Below, piece by piece: positions 50,082-58,737 of a DNA stretch of 64,000 nt. The stretch comes from Candidatus Dormiibacterota bacterium (GTDB lineage Bacteria > Chloroflexota > Dormibacteria > CF-121). Every line of letters begins with the position of its first letter. Within the stretch, counting starts at the first letter, position 1. The notes below the pieces were generated by a model, which did not search any database, had not been told where the DNA came from, and saw nothing but the letters and a program-made list of their open reading frames with translations. A program made the position numbers and the translations under genes. The stretch lies in NCBI GenBank assembly GCA_035544955.1, contig DASZZN010000005.1, positions 62,001 through 126,000 on the forward strand, written 5' to 3'.

Positions 50082-52247
50082 ATGCCAGTCACGGTTGGGC
50101 CGTCGACCCTGACCATCAACTACGATCGACAGTTCCTGATCAGCCAGCCCAACGCCACCATGCTCCCCCAGGATGACGTCGGCTTCTACGCGAGCGACAC
50201 GCGATTCGTCAGCGGATACGGCCTCACCCTTAATGGGCGGTCCCCGAAGTTACTCGACGCCATCGCGGTCGAGCACTTCTCCGCACGGTACGAATTCATG
50301 ACGCCGGAGCTTCCCCTCGGTCCCGGCTCGAATGCCGGTGCCGATGGACTCCTTCCGGAAGGCTCGATCGGGTTGCGGCTGGAGCGCACCATCCTCGAAG
50401 GGATCCATGAGGACTACGACCTCACGAACTACGCGATGTATCCCGTGCGGCTCGTGCTCGAAATCGCCATCGAGTCGGATTTCGCCGACGTCTTCGATGT
50501 CCGGAGTCACCGGCTGATCCGCCGTGGCGACCTGCAGACCACTTGGCTGCCCCGCATGGGGGAGTTGCGCAGCACCTACCGGAACCGCAGTTTCCGGCGC
50601 GGCCTCCTGGTCAAGGTCGAGAAGGCGGGATCCAAGCCGGAATACGCGAATGGTCGACTGGTGTTCCGGCTCGATCTCGCCCCCAGGGCGGAATGGCATA
50701 CCTGTCTGAAATGGCTGCCGGTGATCGGTCCGCGGCCGGCTCGCACGCTGCCCTGTCACGCCCTCCTCCTTGACGAGTCGCGCCGGATGCACAAGCTTCC
50801 GCCGCTCGAGATCGTGACCAGTCATCCCACGCTTCCCGCGATCTGGCGACAGGCGGTGGAGGACACCGATGCGCTGCGCATGGTCGATACCACGGTCAGG
50901 GGCGGCATGTTCGTGCCCGCGGCCGGCATCCCCTGGTTCGTGACCCTGTTCGGCCGCGACTCGCTGGTCGTCTCCATGGAAAGCATCAGCGCCTTTCCCG
51001 AGTTCGCGCTCGGAGCGCTGCGGACCCTGGCCCGGCTGCAGGCGACCGATGACTCAGCGGAGCAGGACAAAGAACCGGGAAAGATCCCGCACGAGATCCG
51101 CACCGGCGAGTTGGCGAGCTTGAAGCTCCTGCCCTTCGCGCCCTACTACGGCACGGCGGATGCCACGCCGCTGTTCATCATCGTGCTCTCTTACGCCTAC
51201 CAGTGGTCGGGGGACGTTGCCTTGCTGCAGCGCTATCGCCGCAATGCTGAGGCCGCCCTGAACTGGCTGCTGCAGTACGGGGATCGGGACGGTGACGGGT
51301 TCCAGGAATACTCGCGGCGCTCGAGCCAGGGCATCTTCAACCAGGGATGGAAGGACTCCTGGGATGGGATCCGGCATGGGGACGGTTCGATCCCGGAGGC
51401 ACCCATCGCGCTCTGCGAGCTGCAGGGCTACGCGTTCGACGCGCTACTGCGGATGGCGGAAATCTACGACCTGCTAAAAGAGCCGGACAAGGCGGCCGAC
51501 CTTCGCGAGCGCGCCCGGCAGCTGTACCAACGGTTCAACGAGGTCTTCTGGTGGGAGGCGGAGGGCACCTACTATCTCGGGCTCGACAAGGACAAGCGGC
51601 CGATGGAGACGGTGGCCTCGAACGCCGGCCACTGCCTCAGCAGCGGGATTGTGCCGCCCGACCGCGCCGAGCGGGTCGTCGACCGGCTAATGGCCGACGA
51701 CATGTGGAGCGGCTGGGGGATCCGGACGCTGTCGAGCAAGCACCCCGGCTACAACCCGTACTCGTACCACTGCGGATCGGTCTGGCCGCACGACAACGCG
51801 ACAATCGCGGGCGGCTTCCGCCGGGCCGGCCGGCACACCGAGGCCCAGCGAGTGGCGGAAGGGATCTTCGCCGCCGCCGAGCGCTTCGACGCCTACCGGC
51901 TGCCCGAACTGTTCAGCGGTCTGCCGCGAGATGCCGGCGCCTTCCCGGTGCCGTACCTTGGGGCAAATGTCCCACAAGCCTGGGCCGCCGCCGCGGTGTT
52001 CCGTCTGGTTGCCATCCTCTGCGGCATCCATACCGTCGGCCGGACGCGGACGATGTACGTCAATCCCGACCTCCCCGACTGGCTGCCCTCGCTGACCCTG
52101 CGCAACCTGCGGGCGGGCCGGGGGGCGATGGAGCTCCATCTCGAGCGCAACCGGGTCCAGGTCGCGGGCAATACCACCGGCTTCAAGGTGGTGCACGGCC
52201 GGCTGCCCCGGCCGGCGCTGGTCGAAGCGCCACTGGCTCGCTCCTGA
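50082..52247 (+). CDS. Amylo-alpha-1,6-glucosidase, copy 2
   Basis: 721 residues, same two-domain structure as the gene at 6078: N-terminal beta domain (LTINYDRQFLISQPNATML, YASDTRFVSGYGLTLNG) and (alpha/alpha)6 barrel (GIPWFVTLFGRDSLVVSMES, EPGKIPHEIRTGE, GDRDGDGFQEY, NQGWKDSWDGIRHG, GSVWPHDNATIAGGFRRAG). The two copies differ mostly in the N-terminal domain, suggesting different glucans. This copy opens the carbohydrate region and sits 150 bp before a sugar importer operon, favouring a role in processing imported oligosaccharides. Confidence 0.9.
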   Translation: MPVTVGPSTLTINYDRQFLISQPNATMLPQDDVGFYASDTRFVSGYGLTLNGRSPKLLDAIAVEHFSARYEFMTPELPLGPGSNAGADGLLPEGSIGLRLERTILEGIHEDYDLTNYAMYPVRLVLEIAIESDFADVFDVRSHRLIRRGDLQTTWLPRMGELRSTYRNRSFRRGLLVKVEKAGSKPEYANGRLVFRLDLAPRAEWHTCLKWLPVIGPRPARTLPCHALLLDESRRMHKLPPLEIVTSHPTLPAIWRQAVEDTDALRMVDTTVRGGMFVPAAGIPWFVTLFGRDSLVVSMESISAFPEFALGALRTLARLQATDDSAEQDKEPGKIPHEIRTGELASLKLLPFAPYYGTADATPLFIIVLSYAYQWSGDVALLQRYRRNAEAALNWLLQYGDRDGDGFQEYSRRSSQGIFNQGWKDSWDGIRHGDGSIPEAPIALCELQGYAFDALLRMAEIYDLLKEPDKAADLRERARQLYQRFNEVFWWEAEGTYYLGLDKDKRPMETVASNAGHCLSSGIVPPDRAERVVDRLMADDMWSGWGIRTLSSKHPGYNPYSYHCGSVWPHDNATIAGGFRRAGRHTEAQRVAEGIFAAAERFDAYRLPELFSGLPRDAGAFPVPYLGANVPQAWAAAAVFRLVAILCGIHTVGRTRTMYVNPDLPDWLPSLTLRNLRAGRGAMELHLERNRVQVAGNTTGFKVVHGRLPRPALVEAPLARS

Positions 52248-52397
52248 ATCGGGGCACTCGCCTATTTGGAGCCTAATGATTTCCAACAAAGGGTCGCCGG
52301 TGTTGACAGAAGATGGTCCACCGTGAATGCTTATAGCTATCCGGTCTTGGACGGACCCTGGGACAGGAAGAGGACGGGAAATACTGGAGGTGTTTTC
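52248..52397 (+). promoter_or_regulatory. Promoter region of sugar importer operon 1
   Basis: 150 bp before ATG 52398. Contains TTGACA at 52303 and an AT-rich TTATAGCTAT at 52331 that includes the palindrome ATAGCTAT; the spacing (22-23 bp) is too long for a standard promoter, so the pair is only a candidate. GGAGG before ATG 52398 is clear. Confidence 0.3.
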
Positions 52398-53654
52398 ATG
52401 CGTTCAATGCGGCTTGGCTTAGCACTGGCTGCGATGTCGGCGGTGCTACTGACGGCCTGCGGCGGTGCGTCGCAGTCGGCGGGCGGCGACATCAGCAAAG
52501 CATCGGGGACGATTCGATTCAGCGGATGGACCTCGACGCCGGCGGAGGACCAGCTCCTCAAGGATGAGCTCGCGGCGTTCAAGGTGAAGTATCCAAATAT
52601 CAATGTCACCTACGAGCCGGTCCCCCAGGACTTCCGGACCAAGCTGAAGGCCCAGTTGGCCAGCGGCACCGAGCCCGACGCCTTCTACGTTGAGCTCGGA
52701 GACGCAGCCGGCTTCATGCAGAAGCATGTCCTGCTCGATCTGCGCAACGAGATGGCGAAGACCGGCACAAACGCTTCGGATTTCTCCGGCCAGGTGCTTA
52801 GCGCCTTCAAGCAGGGCGAGGCGATCTACGGCGTCCCGAAGGACTCCAACACGCTGGCGCTCTTCTACAACAAGGACATGTTCACCGCGGCCGGCGTGGC
52901 CCCGCCGACCAAGGATTGGACCTGGGCGGACCTGACGTCTGCGGCCAAGAAGTTGACCAAGCCAGGCCAGTGGGGCCTGATCACCAACGCCGACTCCGCT
53001 CGCTGGGCGCCCATCGTCTACCAGAACGGCGGCCAGGTGCTCAACGCCGACAATACGAAGTCGATGCTCCTCGATCCCGCCACCGTCGAGGCAACCAAGT
53101 ATTACCTTTCGTTCAAGCAGAACGGGAGTGGCACCTACTCGGGTGCCCTCGGAGCCGGGATTGGTTGGCCAGGCGACGCGTTCGCCAAAGGCAAGGCGGC
53201 GATGGTCATGGAGGGTGGCTGGCTCATCCCCTTCATGAAGGACTACCCGACAATCAATTGGTCGGCGACCGAGCTGCCCCAGGGCAAGAAGCGTGGGAAC
53301 CTGGTCTTCACAGTCGGGTACTCAATCTCGGCCAAGTCCAAGAACCCGGACGCGGCGTGGGTCCTGCTCAACTACCTCACAAGCCCCGACAATCAAAAGA
53401 CCGTTCTTCACTCCGGCTTCGCGCTTCCGACGCGGACCGCCCTCGCGAGCGATCCGTACTTCGCGACCCATCCGGCAGAGGCGGCAATCTTCGCCGGCAA
53501 TGCCTACGCAAAGCCGTTCTCCTGGGGCATCAACTCCGGCAAGGTTGCGGACGCGATCAGCGCAGCCCTCGAACGGGTCCTGCTCGGGAAACAGTCGGTC
53601 GATGATTCGCTGAAGCAAGCCGACAAAGAGGTAACCGACGCGCTGGCAAGCTAG
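52398..53654 (+). CDS. Sugar ABC importer binding lipoprotein 1
   Basis: 418 residues. ATG 52398 follows GGAGG; MRSMRLGLALAAMSAVLLTAC is a lipoprotein signal with lipobox LTAC. Mature part is an extracellular solute-binding protein family 1 fold: TIRFSGWTSTPAEDQLLKDE, YGVPKDSNTLALFYNKDMFT, GWPGDAFAKGKAAMVMEGGW. This family binds oligosaccharides. Operon with two permeases; no ATPase gene, so a shared MsiK/UgpC-type ATPase elsewhere is expected. Confidence 0.92.
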   Translation: MRSMRLGLALAAMSAVLLTACGGASQSAGGDISKASGTIRFSGWTSTPAEDQLLKDELAAFKVKYPNINVTYEPVPQDFRTKLKAQLASGTEPDAFYVELGDAAGFMQKHVLLDLRNEMAKTGTNASDFSGQVLSAFKQGEAIYGVPKDSNTLALFYNKDMFTAAGVAPPTKDWTWADLTSAAKKLTKPGQWGLITNADSARWAPIVYQNGGQVLNADNTKSMLLDPATVEATKYYLSFKQNGSGTYSGALGAGIGWPGDAFAKGKAAMVMEGGWLIPFMKDYPTINWSATELPQGKKRGNLVFTVGYSISAKSKNPDAAWVLLNYLTSPDNQKTVLHSGFALPTRTALASDPYFATHPAEAAIFAGNAYAKPFSWGINSGKVADAISAALERVLLGKQSVDDSLKQADKEVTDALAS

Positions 53655-53668
53655 CTAGCTACGATGGT

Positions 53669-53695
53669 GAGGAGGCGCCAAGGCGGCGCCTCCTC
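53669..53695 (+). terminator. Perfect 11-bp hairpin between binding protein and permease genes
   Basis: GAGGAGGCGCC and GGCGCCTCCTC pair perfectly around a 5-nt loop, 14 bases after the binding-protein stop and followed by AATT. Position matches the intercistronic hairpins that stabilise upstream mRNA or partly terminate, making more binding protein than permease. Confidence 0.6.
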
Positions 53696-53716
53696 AATTC
53701 GGAGGGAGGAGGACCA

Positions 53717-54664
53717 ATGGCTGTAGGGACCAGTCCGGTGGTTGCGATGAATGCGGGGCTGCCCACCCCGGTAAAGGTGGGGGCCCCCCGACGCGGACGT
53801 CCCTGGCGCGAGTGGCTGACCTCGTACGCCTTCCTCATTCCGGCCTTCATCGTCATCGGCGGCTTCACGTTTGTGGCAATGGTGATGGCCGTCTTCATCA
53901 GCTTGTTCAAATACGACGGCTTCACGCTCGAGTGGGCCGGCCTGAACAACTACGCGAAGGCCCTTGTGAACGCCGACTTCCACCGCGCCCTTCTGAACGT
54001 GGTCTATTACATGGTGGTCGTCGTGACCTTCCAGACGATCCTGGCGCTGACGATGGCCCTGGTCCTCGACCGCATCATGGTGGGCCGCGGCGTCTTTCGC
54101 ACCATCTATTACCTGCCCGCGATCACCTCGTCGGTGGTGATGGGGCTGATCTTCAGCTGGCTCTTCTCACCCGGTGGGTGGGTTGGCGGCCTGCTGGGTA
54201 TCGTCATCCCCGGGGCTCGCCAATTCGGCTTTCTCCTCGACCCTGGAACAGCCCTGCCGGCCATCATGACGACAACCATCTGGTCAACGGCCGCCTCCTT
54301 CATGATCGTGTTCGTGGCGGGCCTCCAGGACATCCCGACCCATGTCTACGAGGCGGCGAAGATCGATGGTGCGGTCGGTTGGCGATCCTTGTGGAACATC
54401 ACGATACCGCTTCTCCGGCCGACGATCTTCCTTGTTGTCGTGCTGGGCACAATCGGGACGCTCCAGGTCTTCGACCAGGTCTACGTGATGACCAATGGCG
54501 GTCCGCTGAAGTCGACGCTCACTCCTGTCTTCCTGATATACACCAACGGGTTTCGAGATTTCAGCTTCGGGCTGGGGAGCGCGGAAGCGTTCATCCTCTT
54601 CGCGATCATCTTCGCCTTCACCCTCATCCAGCGCCGTTTCATCGACACGACGGTCGAGTACTGA
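53717..54664 (+). CDS. Sugar ABC importer permease 1 (MalF type)
   Basis: 315 residues, six membrane helices starting near residue 38, EAA loop EAAKIDGAVGWRSLWNI contacting the ATPase. ATG 53717 follows GGAGGGAGGAGG. Pairs with the next gene as a heterodimer in the membrane. Confidence 0.93.
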   Translation: MAVGTSPVVAMNAGLPTPVKVGAPRRGRPWREWLTSYAFLIPAFIVIGGFTFVAMVMAVFISLFKYDGFTLEWAGLNNYAKALVNADFHRALLNVVYYMVVVVTFQTILALTMALVLDRIMVGRGVFRTIYYLPAITSSVVMGLIFSWLFSPGGWVGGLLGIVIPGARQFGFLLDPGTALPAIMTTTIWSTAASFMIVFVAGLQDIPTHVYEAAKIDGAVGWRSLWNITIPLLRPTIFLVVVLGTIGTLQVFDQVYVMTNGGPLKSTLTPVFLIYTNGFRDFSFGLGSAEAFILFAIIFAFTLIQRRFIDTTVEY

Positions 54665-54673
54665 GGAGCGACG

Positions 54674-55543
54674 ATGGCAGCTATCACGGTCGACAAGGTC
54701 GCGCAACAACGCAATCCCCGCGGGGCCATCGTGGCCAAGCAGGTCGCGCTCTACGTCGCGATGACGATCTTCGGGCTCATCATGCTGGGCCCCTTTATCC
54801 TCGCAATTTTCGGCGCGTTCAAGACCGACGTCGACGTCACGTCCTACCCGCCCACGCTCTTCCCCAAGACCTGGCATCCGGAAAACTTTCTCAACGTGGC
54901 CAAGCTTTTTCCGATGTTTCCCCGCTGGTTCGTCAACAGCATCGGCCTCTCGACGGCGGTCACGGTGCTCAACGTTTTCTTTTGCGCGCTGGCCGGCTAC
55001 GCCTTTGCTCGCTTGCGGTTCCCGGCAAGGAACGTGCTGTTCCTGGCCGTGCTCGCGACGCTAATGATCCCGCTTCAGGTGACGCTGATCCCGAAGTTCC
55101 TCATCATGAAGCAGCTTGGACTGATCAACACCTATCCCGGCGTTATCCTGCCCAATGTCTCGACAGCCGCGGGCATCTTTTTGATGACGCAGTTCATGAA
55201 GGCCATCCCGAACGAACTGGAGGAGGCCGCCGTCATCGATGGGGCCAGCAAATGGACGGTGTTCAGGCGGGTGATCCTGCCACTCTCCGCCCCGGCGTTG
55301 ACGGCGCTCGCAATCTTCAGCTTCCAGGGCCAATGGAACGACTTCCTCTGGCCGCTCGTCATCCTTAACGACCCTTCGTTGTTCACGCTTCCCTTGGGCA
55401 TCGCCGGGTTCGGCACCCAGTACGTGGCACATACGAACTGGGTGCTAGTCGGCTCGATCTTCACGACCATCCCGATGGTGCTCCTGGTGTTCTTCTTCCA
55501 GCGCTACATCATCAAGAGCGTCGCGACCACCGGCGGCAAGTAG
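54674..55543 (+). CDS. Sugar ABC importer permease 1 (MalG type)
   Basis: 289 residues, six membrane helices, EAA loop EEAAVIDGASKWTVFRRV. ATG 54674 follows GAGGAG. Last gene of importer operon 1; converges on the GH130 gene across a hairpin. Confidence 0.93.
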   Translation: MAAITVDKVAQQRNPRGAIVAKQVALYVAMTIFGLIMLGPFILAIFGAFKTDVDVTSYPPTLFPKTWHPENFLNVAKLFPMFPRWFVNSIGLSTAVTVLNVFFCALAGYAFARLRFPARNVLFLAVLATLMIPLQVTLIPKFLIMKQLGLINTYPGVILPNVSTAAGIFLMTQFMKAIPNELEEAAVIDGASKWTVFRRVILPLSAPALTALAIFSFQGQWNDFLWPLVILNDPSLFTLPLGIAGFGTQYVAHTNWVLVGSIFTTIPMVLLVFFFQRYIIKSVATTGGK

Positions 55544-55557
55544 GGGCCCCCACCATA

Positions 55558-55581
55558 CCCTCCCCCGGAACCGGGGAAGGG
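55558..55581. terminator. Hairpin between convergent sugar operons
   Basis: CCCTCCCCCGG and CCGGGGAAGGG pair with one mismatch, followed on the plus strand by AAAATTAGG. Between the stop at 55543 and the converging stop at 55586; candidate bidirectional terminator. Confidence 0.55.
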
Positions 55582-55585
55582 AAAA

Positions 55586-56656
55586 TTAGGTAATGCGACG
55601 GAGCCGCGCTGCCCCGATCCGGGTGTCGGCCATCCCGTAGTAGACATCAGCCTCGCCGCCATCGCGCACATCGATCGCGGTTGGGAAGACGACGTTCGGG
55701 ACCGTTCCCTCGCGTTCCTCTTTCGTCTCCGGCTCGAGCAGCGGGAGTTGGGAGCGACTGAGGACGCGGCTGACGTCCTGAGGATCCAGCACCATCGCGC
55801 CGGCGACGTAGCGCACGGGGTCGCGCGGTCCGGGATGGGCATCCATGCGGGCGGTTACGCCGTGGTAGATGATCAGCCATCCCTCCGGGATGCGAATAGG
55901 GGGGGTGCCACCGCCGATCTTGGTCGCTTCCCACGGCTGCTGAGGCTGCGCCACCTGCCGGTGCTGGCCGAGTCGTGTCAGGGCATGCAAATCATTCATG
56001 ACCGCCTCAGCGGGAGCGAACGATACCCATATGCTCTGGCGTTCATCCGTCACGCCCACTGGGAGCGGCCGGCCTGCGTTCGGGCTAATCCAGGACAGGT
56101 TCCACATGGGGCGGTGCAGCATGGCATAGGCGGGCTTGCCATCCGGGCCGGGCACGGCTTTCGGGAAGAACATCGCGTCCTTGTTGGGGTAAAGGTTCAA
56201 ATCCGTCCGCAGGGATGGCTGGTAGTCGAACGACACCGGGCCCATCCGCTCCCAACTGAGCAGGTCCCGACTGATTGCGAGCCCGATGCGCGGACCGAGC
56301 GGCCCATAGGCGGCATACGCCATCACGTAGGCATCCAGACTGTCGACGAACGTGATCCGCGGATCCTCGACGCCGGCCGTGGCTGGATTCCGCTCCCACG
56401 CCTCGTCGGGTTCCAGAGCGATACCGAGCCGCTCGACGCCCGAGGGCTTGCCACCTTGATCGAATACGACTCGCGCGCGCCCGATCCGCGAGTAGTTGCC
56501 CCGGGCCACCATCCGCGGGAAGAGGTAGAGCTCGCCATCGCGGGCGCGCGCGGTTGCCGGGTTGAGCACGCCCTCAACCTCCCGTGGCTCCCCGGGCAAC
56601 GGCTCCATCACGATGCCGAGGCGCTCCAGCCGGTATGGCGGCGCCTTTACCGCCAT
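55586..56656 (-). CDS. GH130 phosphorylase-like protein (mannoside/glycoside)
   Basis: 356 residues from ATG 56656. Five-bladed beta-propeller GH130 marks: VLNPATARARDGELYLFPRM, GVEDPRITFVDS with the catalytic-region Asp, NKDAMFFPKAV, MLHRPMWNLS, GGGTPPIRIPEGWLIIYHGV. GH130 enzymes split beta-mannosides with phosphate to give mannose-1-phosphate, and a few hydrolyse them. Last gene of the five-gene operon of importer 2, suggesting intracellular phosphorolysis of the imported sugar. A longer reading of the frame upstream overlaps the preceding gene and is not used. Confidence 0.85.
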   Translation of the reverse strand: MAVKAPPYRLERLGIVMEPLPGEPREVEGVLNPATARARDGELYLFPRMVARGNYSRIGRARVVFDQGGKPSGVERLGIALEPDEAWERNPATAGVEDPRITFVDSLDAYVMAYAAYGPLGPRIGLAISRDLLSWERMGPVSFDYQPSLRTDLNLYPNKDAMFFPKAVPGPDGKPAYAMLHRPMWNLSWISPNAGRPLPVGVTDERQSIWVSFAPAEAVMNDLHALTRLGQHRQVAQPQQPWEATKIGGGTPPIRIPEGWLIIYHGVTARMDAHPGPRDPVRYVAGAMVLDPQDVSRVLSRSQLPLLEPETKEEREGTVPNVVFPTAIDVRDGGEADVYYGMADTRIGAARLRRIT

Positions 56657-56679
56657 ACCGCTGCCAGCTTCTGGAGGCG

Positions 56680-58725
56680 TCACTCCCCAGAAGCGATCGT
56701 GTAGCCGAAGGGAAGAACCGGCACCGTGCTGATCGGGTCGGACTCGGATGACACGCGCTGGACCAGCCTGCCATCGCGGTCGTACACGAGGACGACCCAC
56801 GTGTCAGTCGGCGTCGGAAGGACGACCCGGGACTGGACATTGGTAAGGCTCTTGTATGCGGCCAGGGTGGCACCGTCAGCGCCTTCCAGGACCTTGCTCT
56901 CGATCACCGGCTGCCACAGAATCGCGTCGATCTTCGCATGGGTGCCGCCGTTGCCGGCGTATTTCAGTGTGACGGTGTGCGCGCCGGCCTTCAGCCGTTG
57001 CGGCACGGCCAGGCTATCGATCCAGAGGTAATCGGGGTTCGGCGAAACGCCCTGGGTGCCGGCCCCACCTTGATTGTCGCGGCCTGCCGGAACACCATCC
57101 ACGCTGACCGTGACACCCACGGAGTCGGGCCGCCCCATCTGTTTGTCGAAGACAAGGTAGACCAGGTAGCTTCCGTCGGCGGGCGAGGTAACCGTGATGC
57201 GATCGCTGCCGCCCTTCCCCAGGTCCACGTACTGACCGTTGCTCCAGAGCGCTTCGCCGGTCCACGCCGAAGCTGGGGTCACCACCGCGGCTGCGCCGCT
57301 GAGCGCGCCGGATTCAGCCTCGACCTTTTGATACGTCGTCTGTGCCAGGAGCCGGTCATAGCGAAGATAGCCTCGAGCCACCGGGTCATTGACCACGTTC
57401 ATGAGGGCGAGCAATCCCTCGATCGTGGATTCCGCTCCCGAGTTGCGGTTGATGCCGCCGTCGCCGTTGAGACCGTCGTAGACGACGCCGGTCGCCGGTT
57501 GATACATCGCCACCCCGGCTCGGTTATTTCCAAAGAACCAGGTCGCGGCGATGCCGGCCCAGCGCCGATAGACATCGTTGCCGGTGGCCCGGCCTAGGAA
57601 GAGAAGACCGTCGACGGTGGTCTCCGCGCCATAGGCGATCTGGGACAGATCGTCGGGGGCAGGCAGGAGGCCGTTGATGGCGCCGAACGAGAGCTGCTGG
57701 TGGGTTTCAAAGGAATTCGCGTCGCGCTCCGCCGGGGAGAGCCACTCGCGATGTCCGAGCTGGGGTCCTGCTGTTGCCAGCGCCATGACCATATGCGCGC
57801 CCCACGCGTGCCAGAGGCTTACCGATCCGGTGAAGGGGAGCAGTGCCTGCCAGGCCCAGTCACGGAAGCTGCCGAGCCGAAAGCCGGCGATGCCATTCCC
57901 GAAGGCCACCCCAAGCTTGCGCGCCTCAGCCTTGCCGGTCGCCGCGTAGTAGGCGCCCAGCCCGAGCAGTGCCTCCGAGGACGCGTCGGCGCCGTCGGCG
58001 ATGAACCACGCGGGCGTTTGATAGCCGTGCAGCGTGTTGTAGCGACCGTTATTGGGCGCGACGAGCTCGGCATCGAGCTTGGCCAGCGCCAGGTCCATCC
58101 GAACGGCGAGCGCACGTGCAAAGCCGGGGTCAACCGTGCGGAACGTGGCGTAGCCTTCGCCCAGCGCCCAGATCGAGCGGGCCAGCCAGAAGGAGGCGCC
58201 GGAATCCGCGGGGTTGGGCGAGTCGGGCGGCGTTGGCGTGAGATTGAGCGCGCCGCCGGGCTGCATCCAGAGCACGAAGTTTCCCGCGTTCGGGCCGGTC
58301 GCGGTCTGCATGTACATCACGAAGCGCAGCGCGCCGCGCGCCAGCCTGAGGCTGTGCTGGTCGTGGTAGTAGCGGTAGTGCGTCAGGTACGCGACCGCCG
58401 CGCGCGTCACATCGTCGGTGTCGAAGGCCCCCTGCCCGTAGGTGTGGGTCGATGGATTGTAGGACCCACCCCCGGTCCTTGTGTAGGTCCCCGTCGCGGA
58501 ATCGTAATTCGCGTAGACCCACCAGGTGTCGATCGCGGTGCCTGGCTCGGTCGTGCTGTGCCCGGCCGGAGGCGTGCCTGGATACGGCACCGAGTCATGC
58601 AAAAAGTCGAGGTGAGCGAGGTTGACCGGGCCGGGTCGAGCGCTGTCCTGGGCCCCGGCCGAAATACCGCCAATCGCGCCGATCAGCACCACCGGAACCG
58701 CCACAAGCGCTGCTCGTAGACGCAT
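56680..58725 (-). CDS. Secreted alpha/alpha-barrel protein with C-terminal carbohydrate-binding domain
   Basis: 681 residues. Signal peptide MRLRAALVAVPVVLIGAIGG...SAGA, ATG 58725 after GGAGG. Residues 40-460 are a helical toroid with repeated aromatic-acidic pairs (DTWWVYANYDSATGTYTRTG, ASFWLARSIWALGEGY, HGYQTPAWFIADGADASSEA, NRNSGAESTIEGLLAL), typical of glycoside hydrolases and epimerases of this fold; I cannot name the family or the catalytic acid. Residues 465-605 start VEAESGALSG and look like a CBM6/35-type beta-sandwich. Likely an extracellular enzyme that releases the sugar carried by importer 2. Confidence 0.75.
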   Translation of the reverse strand: MRLRAALVAVPVVLIGAIGGISAGAQDSARPGPVNLAHLDFLHDSVPYPGTPPAGHSTTEPGTAIDTWWVYANYDSATGTYTRTGGGSYNPSTHTYGQGAFDTDDVTRAAVAYLTHYRYYHDQHSLRLARGALRFVMYMQTATGPNAGNFVLWMQPGGALNLTPTPPDSPNPADSGASFWLARSIWALGEGYATFRTVDPGFARALAVRMDLALAKLDAELVAPNNGRYNTLHGYQTPAWFIADGADASSEALLGLGAYYAATGKAEARKLGVAFGNGIAGFRLGSFRDWAWQALLPFTGSVSLWHAWGAHMVMALATAGPQLGHREWLSPAERDANSFETHQQLSFGAINGLLPAPDDLSQIAYGAETTVDGLLFLGRATGNDVYRRWAGIAATWFFGNNRAGVAMYQPATGVVYDGLNGDGGINRNSGAESTIEGLLALMNVVNDPVARGYLRYDRLLAQTTYQKVEAESGALSGAAAVVTPASAWTGEALWSNGQYVDLGKGGSDRITVTSPADGSYLVYLVFDKQMGRPDSVGVTVSVDGVPAGRDNQGGAGTQGVSPNPDYLWIDSLAVPQRLKAGAHTVTLKYAGNGGTHAKIDAILWQPVIESKVLEGADGATLAAYKSLTNVQSRVVLPTPTDTWVVLVYDRDGRLVQRVSSESDPISTVPVLPFGYTIASGE

Positions 58726-58737
58726 GACCGTCCTCCT

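Noticed and set aside
51347-52276. 309-residue plus-strand frame inside the debranching enzyme gene
   Set aside because: Out-of-phase shadow; Arg/Gly/Pro-rich with no recognisable fold.
53812-55368. 518-residue plus-strand frame spanning both sugar permeases
   Set aside because: Out-of-phase shadow crossing two genuine genes; no hydrophobic helices.
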